Below are positions 1-6,749 of a DNA stretch of 7,219 bases, piece by piece. This stretch comes from JBLHGU01 sp047615875 (GTDB lineage: Bacteria; Pseudomonadota; Gammaproteobacteria; Arenicellales; CAJQKF01), in the NCBI GenBank assembly GCA_047615875.1, contig JBLHGU010000255.1:1-7219 (forward strand). The letters are read 5' to 3'. The notes below the pieces were generated by a model. The model searched no databases, was not told where the DNA came from, and saw only the letters and a program-made list of their open reading frames with translations. How positions within the stretch are numbered: the stretch's first letter is position 1; the number at the start of each line of letters is the position of its first letter. Made by a program: the position numbers and the translations under genes.

Positions 1-595
1 CAAGCTTTACGAAAGCATCACAAAGATAGTCCATTTCAGCATCAGATAGCGCATAACCACTATCTCTGTTGGCATAAATAAGGGCGCCCTTTCCCTTACC
101 AAGAATATCTACACATCGAAATGGAGCAGGTTCTGCTACCTGAAACAAATCTTCTGAATCCGCGGCATTTACACTGAGAATCTCGATCATGGGGTCGAAT
201 AAAACTTGCAACCACTCAGCGTTTTCAATTTCTTGTTGATTATGTCCAGCGGAAATAATGTTCCAAACAACACCACGTTCGATTCGAATGACTTTCGTCA
301 ATCCACAATGATGTGCGATATCAGTAGCTTTGGTTGACCAGGGAGAGATTGTCCCTGCCCGCGGGATCACAAATAGTTGGGTGGCATCGGGAATTAATTT
401 GTCCGCAGTCGAACCATAATGCAGCAAGGCATCAAGAACCCGGGCCTCGGAATTATCAAGATCTTGTGACACCGACACATAGTGACGATAAGTAGCGCTT
501 AGTTGGGTATTACCCGACCATTGAGTCGGCATAGCATCCAGCAGTTTTTGCAAACGAAATGCCGAACAGGCTGCACCACCATCTAACACCAGCAT
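1..595 (-). CDS. purL: Phosphoribosylformylglycinamidine synthase (FGAM synthase), N-terminal part; cut by window edge
   Basis: The gene encodes the large, single-chain FGAR amidotransferase of purine biosynthesis. It converts FGAR, glutamine and ATP to FGAM in the cytoplasm. My translation gives 198 residues with no stop before the left edge. Full-length enzymes of this type have about 1300 residues, so only the PurS-like N-terminal domain and the start of the linker are present. Recognisable landmarks are the start MLVLDGGAACSAFRLQKLL (compare the family's LRGxPALSAFR), the signature PRAGTISPWSTKATDIAH near residues 99-116, and GYALSDAEMDYL near 182-193, all in the expected order. The family's usual Arg at position 5 is Asp here, a small oddity. 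The ATG at 593-595 is supported by a Shine-Dalgarno AGGAGT at 601-606 with 5 bases of spacing. The gene lies 60 bp downstream of ldcA in the same direction, and a separate promoter candidate sits in the gap. Confidence 0.95.
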   Translation of the reverse strand, partial: MLVLDGGAACSAFRLQKLLDAMPTQWSGNTQLSATYRHYVSVSQDLDNSEARVLDALLHYGSTADKLIPDATQLFVIPRAGTISPWSTKATDIAHHCGLTKVIRIERGVVWNIISAGHNQQEIENAEWLQVLFDPMIEILSVNAADSEDLFQVAEPAPFRCVDILGKGKGALIYANRDSGYALSDAEMDYLCDAFVKL

Positions 596-633
596 GAATC
601 ACTCCTATGGGTGAGATACTTAGAGGGTGCCGG

Positions 634-662
634 ATTGTATCAGAAGCGCAATGCCTTAAAAC
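634..662 (-). promoter_or_regulatory. Candidate extended -10 promoter for purL
   Basis: Read on the minus strand, TACAAT (634-639) is preceded by TGA, giving an extended -10 element TGATACAAT. The -35 position for a 17-base spacer (657-662, GTTTTA) is poor, as is often tolerated with an extended -10. It would start transcription near base 627, leaving a leader of about 32 bases that contains the purL ribosome binding site. It overlaps the end of the upstream peptidase gene. I see no hairpin terminator between the two genes, so read-through from upstream is also possible. Confidence 0.4.
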
Positions 663-1582
663 CCGATTAGGTTGCCGGAGTTTAAACGCCAGGAAAGCAG
701 GCCGTTGGCTATACGAGCGCTGGCCCCTGTCATCAAAGGCCGGTTATCTACAATATGCCCAAACTGATCACTCGTAAAAATGGCCAGATTGCTTCTTTCT
801 TTCAGATAATTGGGCAACTCACAAAGCAGTTGTTGCTCTGTTTTGTCCCGATGTGTCATCTTGCCCAACACAACGGCTTCTACGCCATCCAGAACGCCAC
901 TTTGATGCCATTGATTCCAGCAACGTAGCAACTGCGGTAGCGACTCATTGGTATCCTCTAGAAAAACAATATGTCCAGCCAGGGATTCTGGGAAGTTTTT
1001 AGTACCTATCAGGTTACTTAGAACCGAAAAACAGCCGCCAAACAATGTTCCGTTCACGTCTGACTCATTGCGTGAAAACTTATCAACTTGCGTTAAATCA
1101 ATCGCACTTTGACATTCAGCTGGCCAGCTCTGAAGAATCTCCGTGAATTTTTCAAAATTTTTACCCGTTGTTTTCCATAACGGCGATCCGGGCATCGGTC
1201 CGTGCAAACCAGCCCAGCCCAGGCGTGTATAAAAAGCGCTGTGTAAAGCAGATATATCCGAGAAACCTCCTACCAGATTTGCAGTCACATTTTTCAATCC
1301 AGCCCAATCAAGCAGGTCCAGCAAATCGCTCGCGCCATATCCACCCCGCGCACACAAAACAATGCCGCCCGGGTTATCGATCAGGCAGTGATTCAGTGAA
1401 TTAGCGCGGTTATGCACGCCATCGATGGTTAGCCGCTTTCCACAATCAGGATTATAGGCAGAATACCTTACACTAAAGCCGGCTTGTTGTAGTCCATAAA
1501 TATTTGCATTTAAACAATCTCGATCGGGTTGACCGGACGGCTCAGCTACTACAATAAGCCTGGGGTCAGCTTCCGCACTCAC
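656..1582 (-). CDS. ldcA: LD-carboxypeptidase, peptidase family S66 (muramoyltetrapeptide carboxypeptidase)
   Basis: The enzyme is a cytoplasmic serine peptidase that removes the terminal D-Ala from recycled murein tetrapeptides by cutting the L,D bond after meso-diaminopimelate. The protein has 308 residues, the usual length, with no signal peptide or membrane segment. The N-terminal beta strand RLIVVAEPSG and the motif CARGGYGASDLLDLLD (77-92) are typical of S66. The catalytic triad can be assigned as Ser108 in GGFSD, Glu209 in FLED and His276 in FGHIVDNRPL. The spacings of 101 and 67 residues nearly match my recollection of P. aeruginosa LdcA (Ser115, Glu217, His285). In the GGNL-type loop the Asn is replaced (GGCFSVLSN, 182-190). 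The start is GTG at 1580-1582, sharing bases with the TGA of the upstream ABC gene in a GTGA overlap. No clear Shine-Dalgarno is visible, so translational coupling is likely. The spacing argues against the MccF (microcin immunity) branch. The enzyme class is secure; the physiological substrate is less certain given the neighbours. Confidence 0.88.
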   Translation of the reverse strand: MSAEADPRLIVVAEPSGQPDRDCLNANIYGLQQAGFSVRYSAYNPDCGKRLTIDGVHNRANSLNHCLIDNPGGIVLCARGGYGASDLLDLLDWAGLKNVTANLVGGFSDISALHSAFYTRLGWAGLHGPMPGSPLWKTTGKNFEKFTEILQSWPAECQSAIDLTQVDKFSRNESDVNGTLFGGCFSVLSNLIGTKNFPESLAGHIVFLEDTNESLPQLLRCWNQWHQSGVLDGVEAVVLGKMTHRDKTEQQLLCELPNYLKERSNLAIFTSDQFGHIVDNRPLMTGASARIANGLLSWRLNSGNLIGF

Positions 1583-4215
1583 TGCGGCAGCAATTGCTTA
1601 AAGCGATCCGACTGTGTTTTCAGATCTTCAAACTTGCCCTTACCAACTAACGACCCAGAGTGCATGACGAGTGTCTCTCGAAACAGCGCGGATAACTCAG
1701 GCCGCTCAAGAACCCACACAACACCGCGATCACCCTGATACTTGAGCACTTTTTCTACCAGTTTCTCCTGGGCGTTAGGATCAATGGCACTGATGGCTTC
1801 GTTAACAATAAGCAAATCAGGTTGTTTCAACAAACAACGAGAAAGTGCAAGTTTTTGCTTCTGTACAACACTTAACCGTGCTCCCGAGCTTCCCGTATGA
1901 TGTTGCAAACCAATTCGCACTATGGTGTCGTAAAGCCCCTCTTCGTGCACCACGTCGCTCAATACAGTGGCCAGCTTCTCTTTGGCATTTGCCTGTCCAT
2001 ACACCAGCGTTCCAAACAAAATATTATCCTGAACTGTAATAGCAGGGTTAATGCCATCTTCTTCCAGAAATCGAATACTGTCATTGTCCTCGCCTAGTCG
2101 ATCATGCAGAGCGTGTCGAAAATCGACCAACGCCTTCTCCCACTTATCGTCAATCATACCCAGTCGATGCCTGGCAGGAGTCAGTTTAAATGGTACAGCG
2201 AGAAACTGTTCCCGATCAGATTCATTCCAGGTCATAGGATCTGCATCAGATGTCTTGGCAAGTAACCCTTTGAATTCAAGCAAAGCATCAGAGCTTAAGA
2301 AACTGAACTGCTCGAACAATTCACTATCACCAGGTACATCAGCGAATAACTCAACCATGATTTCCGCGACGCGGCGACCCATTGAGCAGAAATCCGAGTA
2401 GAGTCCTAGTTTTTGCAATAATTCCAGGATAACCGGGTTGCGATAGAGATTATCTGCCTCAAACTCAGGGATTAACGGCGCACCAAAAACCATGTTCTCG
2501 GCCACGGACAGACTCCGGTTGAACTTGGCAGTATCGAAGCGTTCTACCAAACCAATATAGCCTGCCGATTCAAGACCGAGACCAATACGTCCCCTGGTCT
2601 GTAGAATAGCTTCGGCGAGCTTCGGATGCTCCACTGGATCAAAGCGCGCATTTAATCCAAACTGGTAAACATCTCCTTCCATGTCTGTCACGTCCAGAAC
2701 TTCTAGCACCTTGTCAAAAAGTTGCTCCTCATTCTCCGCGCCGGACGATGCATAGTCTATCCAGTCTGCATTCAAATCATCATGGCTGTTAGCGGTTGCC
2801 TTGGCCAATTCAATATCCACTTCTCGCTGGCTCGCCTCAGTGGACTCATACTGAGGATCATTCATGGGTCGGTGTTTCAATCCGTAGATCATGTTGTCCA
2901 TTACGGAGCCACTGAAAATATGCGCTCCAGGGCCCACATAAGCTTGCCGGTGACCAAGCAGACCTTCTGGCAACTCTGCCATACTGGAACCATCCAGAGA
3001 AAGCCTGCCAGAAGTTGGAGAGACCAGTCGTGCAACCAGTTTTGACAGCTCATCTTTGCCACTACCGGTGGTACCGACCATACTGACATGGTCATTAATG
3101 CCAATAACAAAGTTAACACCATCTACTGGCTTGATAGTGCCATCCTCGGTGTATACAACATTGGAGACCTGTAAGTCACCACCCAGCTTCTTAATACTAT
3201 CAGGGCTAATCTGTAGTTCGGGTGGCAACATATTTTCAGGTTGAAACTGTTCAATAATCTGCTCGTATTTAACTCGAATATCTTCCTTGGTCTGATAATA
3301 TTTGAGCAGCTCCTTCCACGGTGGAGAAATATCTTTATAGGCTGCCAGCACGGCAACCAGAGCACCCAGCGACAACTCACCCTGGATAACGAAATAACCA
3401 CCGATGGAAAAGAAGAAAAATGGTGTTAACTGAGCCAGAAAGTTATTCAGGAACTTGATGAAAAACTTTCTTTTAAACAACTCTAGACGTATGTGGTAAA
3501 TGGTGCCGAGACGATGAGAAACTTCAGCTCTTTCCAATCTGGAAGTATCGTGGGCATGAATTTCATTAATTCCGGAAATAGATTCGCCGACGCGATCTGC
3601 CAGTCCACGAACTTCTTTAACGCGTCTTTTTGCCAGAGCATTAACTTTTCGTTGCAGCTTGGGAATCAACCACATCTGTGGCGGGTAAAGGGCAATGGCT
3701 GCCAGCCCTAAATACAGATCTTGCTGAAAAATAAAAAATAAATAAGTTAGCAGCAAACCGCCCTGAAACGCTGGCAACGCGAACGCATCGCCAATAAAAC
3801 CACCCAAGGGTTCCGTCTCAGCGGTAATCATTGGGATAATTTCACCTTGAGAGGTGCGTTTAAAATGCGGTAGCGGAAACCTGAGAATGCGGCTGTAGAG
3901 CTCGAATCTAAAGCGCCGTAACATTCGCTCGCCGAGCACTCCACGGTAGACACTAATGAAGTACTTCATACCGCCATTGATGGCAATAATTACCAGAAAA
4001 CTAACGCAGAGAAACATCAGGAAGGATATCTGGTTAATCGGAATTCCCAGAATATCGTCGGGAATATTTGCCCCGCCAATGGCCTGATTGACTATAATTT
4101 TTGGTATTTCAAGAGAAATATAAATGAAAGGCAGGTTCAACAAAGTCAACACCAGCAGATAGATTTGATCTCTGCGGGTATGTTTAAGAACGTATTTAAA
4201 TATTGATTTTTCCAT
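1579..4215 (-). CDS. ABC-exporter-like membrane protein with expanded, degenerate ATP-binding domain
   Basis: The 878-residue protein fuses an N-terminal ABC-exporter transmembrane domain to a C-terminal nucleotide-binding domain. About six membrane helices are expected, near residues 18-40, 65-88, 141-162, 167-186, 253-277 and 281-296, with typical exporter text such as FPLPHFKRTSQGEIIPMI between helices 2 and 3. Normal exporters of this class have about 580-620 residues. The extra length lies in the nucleotide-binding domain between the Q-loop (about 426-434) and the signature (781-785). Motifs seen: Walker A GTTGSGKDE (381-389, Asp where Ser/Thr is usual), Q-loop YVGPGAHIFSG (426-436, Gln missing), signature LSVVQ, Walker B LLIVNEA (801-807) followed by D-loop SAID, and switch region WVLER (834-838, Glu in place of His). 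Walker A Lys387 and Glu806 are kept. A TAG stop directly precedes the ATG, so the start cannot lie further upstream; no strong Shine-Dalgarno is visible. The gene is 4-base coupled to ldcA and divergent from two glycosyltransferase genes, so a glycan or lipid-linked substrate is plausible. Substrate and ATPase activity are unknown. Confidence 0.85.
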   Translation of the reverse strand: MEKSIFKYVLKHTRRDQIYLLVLTLLNLPFIYISLEIPKIIVNQAIGGANIPDDILGIPINQISFLMFLCVSFLVIIAINGGMKYFISVYRGVLGERMLRRFRFELYSRILRFPLPHFKRTSQGEIIPMITAETEPLGGFIGDAFALPAFQGGLLLTYLFFIFQQDLYLGLAAIALYPPQMWLIPKLQRKVNALAKRRVKEVRGLADRVGESISGINEIHAHDTSRLERAEVSHRLGTIYHIRLELFKRKFFIKFLNNFLAQLTPFFFFSIGGYFVIQGELSLGALVAVLAAYKDISPPWKELLKYYQTKEDIRVKYEQIIEQFQPENMLPPELQISPDSIKKLGGDLQVSNVVYTEDGTIKPVDGVNFVIGINDHVSMVGTTGSGKDELSKLVARLVSPTSGRLSLDGSSMAELPEGLLGHRQAYVGPGAHIFSGSVMDNMIYGLKHRPMNDPQYESTEASQREVDIELAKATANSHDDLNADWIDYASSGAENEEQLFDKVLEVLDVTDMEGDVYQFGLNARFDPVEHPKLAEAILQTRGRIGLGLESAGYIGLVERFDTAKFNRSLSVAENMVFGAPLIPEFEADNLYRNPVILELLQKLGLYSDFCSMGRRVAEIMVELFADVPGDSELFEQFSFLSSDALLEFKGLLAKTSDADPMTWNESDREQFLAVPFKLTPARHRLGMIDDKWEKALVDFRHALHDRLGEDNDSIRFLEEDGINPAITVQDNILFGTLVYGQANAKEKLATVLSDVVHEEGLYDTIVRIGLQHHTGSSGARLSVVQKQKLALSRCLLKQPDLLIVNEAISAIDPNAQEKLVEKVLKYQGDRGVVWVLERPELSALFRETLVMHSGSLVGKGKFEDLKTQSDRFKQLLPQ
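2011..2904 (-). repeat. Three divergent Q-loop-proximal modules within the ABC protein
   Basis: The protein element that normally occurs once after the Q-loop, of the form xxENIxxG, is seen three times: VMDNMIYG (residues 438-445), VAENMVFG (571-578) and VQDNILFG (728-735). The copies are 133 and 157 residues apart. Only the last lies at the usual distance (46 residues) before the signature motif. Only the first lies at the usual distance after Walker A. Text following copy 1 (ELAKATANSHDD, 469-480) matches the usual AAKxANAHDFI helix. VLEVLDVTDMEGDVYQFGL (503-521) resembles VLSDVVHEEGLYDTIVRIGL (751-770) after copy 3. The similarity is at protein level only and is judged by eye; no DNA-level repeat was noticed. 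Confidence 0.6.
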
Positions 4216-4398
4216 CTAACTATTGGCTATCGCGCGAAATCGCCCCTGGTTCCGTTATTTTTGTCTTAAATGGTAGGTCAGTTTATACCATATTACACCG
4301 CCGACTGATTGCCAATTAGCTATGCCGGTGACATAGTATACTTACCCGGCATTTATTCTACCAACACTCGCCCAGACCAGTCCCTCAAAATCGACTCA
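4216..4398. promoter_or_regulatory. Divergent intergenic region between the ABC gene and the glycosyltransferase genes
   Basis: These 183 bases separate the two divergent sets and must hold both promoters unless transcription comes from elsewhere. The best leftward element is TGGTATAAA on the minus strand (-10 at 4282-4287). For the rightward set, TATACT at 4337-4342 lies inside an 8-base palindrome, AGTATACT (4335-4342). Its -35 is poor, though a TTGCCA lies further upstream at 4309-4314. A 6-base inverted repeat, ATGGTA/TACCAT, spans 4270-4291. No terminator hairpin or riboswitch was recognised. Confidence 0.5.
4282..4290 (-). promoter_or_regulatory. Candidate extended -10 element for the ABC-ldcA genes
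   Basis: On the minus strand the sequence reads TGGTATAAA, that is TG-n-TATAAA, an extended -10 element. The predicted start near 4275 would give a leader of about 60 bases. The -35 region has no good TTGACA match at 16-18 bases. The element overlaps the right arm of an ATGGTA/TACCAT inverted repeat, which could be an operator. Confidence 0.35.
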
Positions 4399-5634
4399 AT
4401 GAGTAAAAAAAAACCTGTAATAGCAATCATATTGAAAGGCTATCCACGACTTTCTGAAACTTTCATCGCCCAAGAAATCAAGGCTCTTGAAGACCTGGGA
4501 TTTAATTTGCGCCTGATTTCGTTACGTCATCCAACCGACAAGAGCATCCACCCAATACATCGCGAAATCACCGCTCCGGTCAATTATCTGCCTGAATATC
4601 TATATCAGGAGCCCCTCAGAGTACTGAAAGCACTGTTTTCAGCTCTGCGACTAAGAGGGTTTGGCAAATCGCTAGCCACCTGGCTAAAAGACCTTAGACG
4701 AGACTTCACTCCCAATCGAGTGCGGCGATTTGGGCAGGCCATGGTCCTGGCGCGGGAGTTACCATCTGATTGCAAAGCAATCTACGCGCATTTTTTGCAC
4801 ACGCCGGGATCAGTTGCGCGATATGCCGCGTTAATGACCGCAAAACCCTGGTCATTTAGCGCCCACGCCAAAGATATCTGGACATTGCAGGATTGGGAGA
4901 AAACTGAGAAATTGGCAGACTGCGCATTTGGCGTCACTTGCACTCAGGCCAATTTTGAGCACTTACGCGAACTGGCCGATAAACCAGAGAAAGTTACGCG
5001 AATTTATCATGGGCTGGATTTTAAACGCTTCCCTGAACCCACTGATAGAGAGTTCTCGAATTCAGGAAATAACCCTGACCAGATATTTACCATTTTGTCG
5101 GTGGGTCGCGCGGTTGCCAAGAAAGGTTACGATACGTTGCTCCAGGCATTGTCGCAATTGTCCCCGGATTTAAACTGGAAATTTGTTCATATTGGCGGTG
5201 GCACTGAATTGTCCCATCTCAAGAGTCAGGCTGAACAGTTGGGCATTACCGAGAAAATTGAATGGCGTGGGCCTCAAGCCCAAGAACAGGTTCTACAATC
5301 TTACATTTCTGCAGATCTGTTTGTTTTGGCATCGGTTGTCGGTGAAGATGGTGATCGCGATGGATTGCCCAATGTACTGATGGAGGCCCAAAGCCAGAAA
5401 TTATGCTGCCTTTCCACTCTGATCTCGGGAATTCCGGAATTAATCAAGGATGGGGAGACAGGTCGATTGGTCCCGCCTGCTGATCCCAACGCTTTAGCCA
5501 ATGCGCTGACGGAACTAATCACAGACCCTAATTTACGCCGAAACCTGGCTGAACAAGGGTTGCAAAGACTTCGAATGAAGTTTTCCATGCAAAATGAAAT
5601 AGGTGAATTGGCGAAATTGCTGGAACAGATTTGA
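4399..5634 (+). CDS. GT4-family (GT-B fold) glycosyltransferase, WcaL/AmsK-like
   Basis: This is a probable retaining glycosyltransferase that moves a sugar from a nucleotide-sugar donor onto a glycan or lipid acceptor at the cytoplasmic side. The protein has 411 residues from the chosen ATG. The N-terminal acceptor domain opens with VIAIILKGYPRLSETFIAQE (7-26), a hallmark of the colanic acid/exopolysaccharide branch. It carries HFLHTPGSVARYAAL (131-145) and WSFSAHAKDIW (151-161). The donor domain starts with ILSVGRAVAKKGYDTLLQAL (232-251). The EX7E-type motif is DGLPNVLMEA, with Asp321 in the first acidic position and Glu329 in the second; Asp there is, as I recall, common in this branch. 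ISGIPELIKDGETGRLVPP (342-360) completes the nucleotide site. An in-frame TTG at 4309 would add 30 residues unlike the family, so ATG 4399 is preferred; neither start has a clear Shine-Dalgarno. The stop overlaps the next gene's start (TTGA). The exact sugar and acceptor cannot be read from the sequence. Confidence 0.88.
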   Translation: MSKKKPVIAIILKGYPRLSETFIAQEIKALEDLGFNLRLISLRHPTDKSIHPIHREITAPVNYLPEYLYQEPLRVLKALFSALRLRGFGKSLATWLKDLRRDFTPNRVRRFGQAMVLARELPSDCKAIYAHFLHTPGSVARYAALMTAKPWSFSAHAKDIWTLQDWEKTEKLADCAFGVTCTQANFEHLRELADKPEKVTRIYHGLDFKRFPEPTDREFSNSGNNPDQIFTILSVGRAVAKKGYDTLLQALSQLSPDLNWKFVHIGGGTELSHLKSQAEQLGITEKIEWRGPQAQEQVLQSYISADLFVLASVVGEDGDRDGLPNVLMEAQSQKLCCLSTLISGIPELIKDGETGRLVPPADPNALANALTELITDPNLRRNLAEQGLQRLRMKFSMQNEIGELAKLLEQI

Positions 5635-6749
5635 ATATTGCTTTCTATGCCCCACTGAAGTCTCCGGACCACCCAAATCCATCCGGAGATAGGCTGCTAG
5701 GTCGTCTTCTAATGCAGGCAATGCAATTAGCGGGTCATCATGTTTTCAAAGCCAGCAGCCTCCGCAGTCTTGATCGAAGTGGTGAGCACTGCAATCAACA
5801 ACGTATAAAAAAAATAGCGGAAAAACTCGCACACAGATTCATTCGCAAAGTGCAGCGAGGCGTAGTCACCAGACCGGACATCTGGTTTACCTATCACATC
5901 TATCATAAAGCTCCGGACTGGATCGGGCCTTACGTGAGTGAAAAACTCGCCATTCCCTATGTGATAGCGGAGGCTTCGGTTTCACCCAAACAACAGAACG
6001 GTTCATGGTCAAACGGCCATCAGCAGGCAGTAACTTGTATTGAACATGCTGATGCAATGGTGGCATTGAATCAGCGGGATATCGAATGTGCCAGACCCTA
6101 TTTGGCACCCACCGCTAAATTTTTGGCGTTGCCGCCTTATCTTGATACTCAACGGTTTCACCTAAAACAAACAGCTAAAGGAACAACCAAACCTACGAGT
6201 CATATAAAAATTCTTGCAGTTGCCATGATGCGCCCTGGGGATAAGCAGCAATCCTGGCAATTTCTTTCAAAAGTATTGGCCACCCTTAAAACCCATAACT
6301 GGGAGTTTCACAGCATTGGTAGTGGAAAATGCGAAAACGAGATTGTTAATAGTTTACAAATCGCTGCCGGAGACAAACATTTTCATCATGGTGCTATACA
6401 AGGGCAGAAACTGGTCGACCTGGTTAATCAGTGTGATCTATTCGCCTGGCCGGCGATGAATGAAGCTCTTGGCATGGCCCTACTGGAAGCCCAGGCATGT
6501 GGTCTGCCAGTATTGGCTGGACGAAACGGCGGCGTGGCCAATGTTGTGCAGCATGGAACTACAGGCCTGCTTTGTTCTACCCACAGTGTGGAACAGTTTT
6601 CGAACAACCTCGATTATTTATTGGAGCGTCCTGCGGTGATCGGACGTATGGGGCGCGATGCCCGGGATTGGGTAATCCAGAATCGTAGAATTGAAAGTGC
6701 AGCAAATAAATTAAATCAGCTTGTGGGGACTTTATGCGCGAAATCATAA
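5631..6749 (+). CDS. Second glycosyltransferase, GT4/GT-B type
   Basis: This 372-residue protein is a probable cytoplasmic GT-B glycosyltransferase acting after or beside the preceding enzyme. The N-terminus NIAFYAPLKSPDHPNPSGDR (2-21) is a distinctive glycine-loop opening. The C-terminal donor domain begins near IKILAVAMMRPGDKQQSW (192-209). The EX7E motif is intact, with Glu278 and Glu286 in NEALGMALLEAQACGLPVLA (277-296), followed by GRNGGVANVVQHGTTGLL (297-314). There is no signal peptide or membrane helix. The start is TTG at 5631-5633, overlapping the upstream TGA in a TTGA arrangement; the conserved NIAFYAPLK text begins immediately after it, which decides the start. A weak GGA lies about 9 bases upstream, so coupled translation is likely. 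The 3' end overlaps the phosphatase gene by 16 bases. Class is confident; specificity is unknown. Confidence 0.85.
   Translation: MNIAFYAPLKSPDHPNPSGDRLLGRLLMQAMQLAGHHVFKASSLRSLDRSGEHCNQQRIKKIAEKLAHRFIRKVQRGVVTRPDIWFTYHIYHKAPDWIGPYVSEKLAIPYVIAEASVSPKQQNGSWSNGHQQAVTCIEHADAMVALNQRDIECARPYLAPTAKFLALPPYLDTQRFHLKQTAKGTTKPTSHIKILAVAMMRPGDKQQSWQFLSKVLATLKTHNWEFHSIGSGKCENEIVNSLQIAAGDKHFHHGAIQGQKLVDLVNQCDLFAWPAMNEALGMALLEAQACGLPVLAGRNGGVANVVQHGTTGLLCSTHSVEQFSNNLDYLLERPAVIGRMGRDARDWVIQNRRIESAANKLNQLVGTLCAKS

Noticed and set aside
656..1582. MccF-type microcin C immunity peptidase
   Set aside because: MccF proteins are longer between the Ser and Glu of the triad. The 101- and 67-residue spacings here fit LdcA. 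The alternative is kept only as a minor possibility because of the ABC neighbour.
2051..2401. 116-codon open frame on the plus strand inside the ABC gene
   Set aside because: It lies antisense to a continuous protein with recognisable motifs. Its translation is rich in Ser/Arg/Asn with no domain features, as expected of a shadow frame.
1579..4215. ABC gene as a decaying pseudogene, given its degenerate motifs
   Set aside because: The frame is intact over 878 codons, membrane segments and motif spacing are preserved, and the downstream gene is coupled to it. Decay would be expected to leave stops or frameshifts.
4309..4398. Possible 30-residue N-terminal extension of the first glycosyltransferase from a TTG start
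   Set aside because: TTG 4309 is merely the third base-triplet after an in-frame TGA (4306-4308, directly adjacent). The added residues do not resemble the family, the candidate rightward -10 would lie inside it, and the conserved family text begins just after ATG 4399.
4216..4398. Riboswitch or small RNA in the divergent region
   Set aside because: No conserved riboswitch core, strong hairpin followed by a T-run, or other RNA signature could be seen.
5301..5672. 123-codon open frame on the minus strand across the glycosyltransferase junction
   Set aside because: It is antisense to the conserved EX7E region of the first glycosyltransferase and has no recognisable motif of its own.
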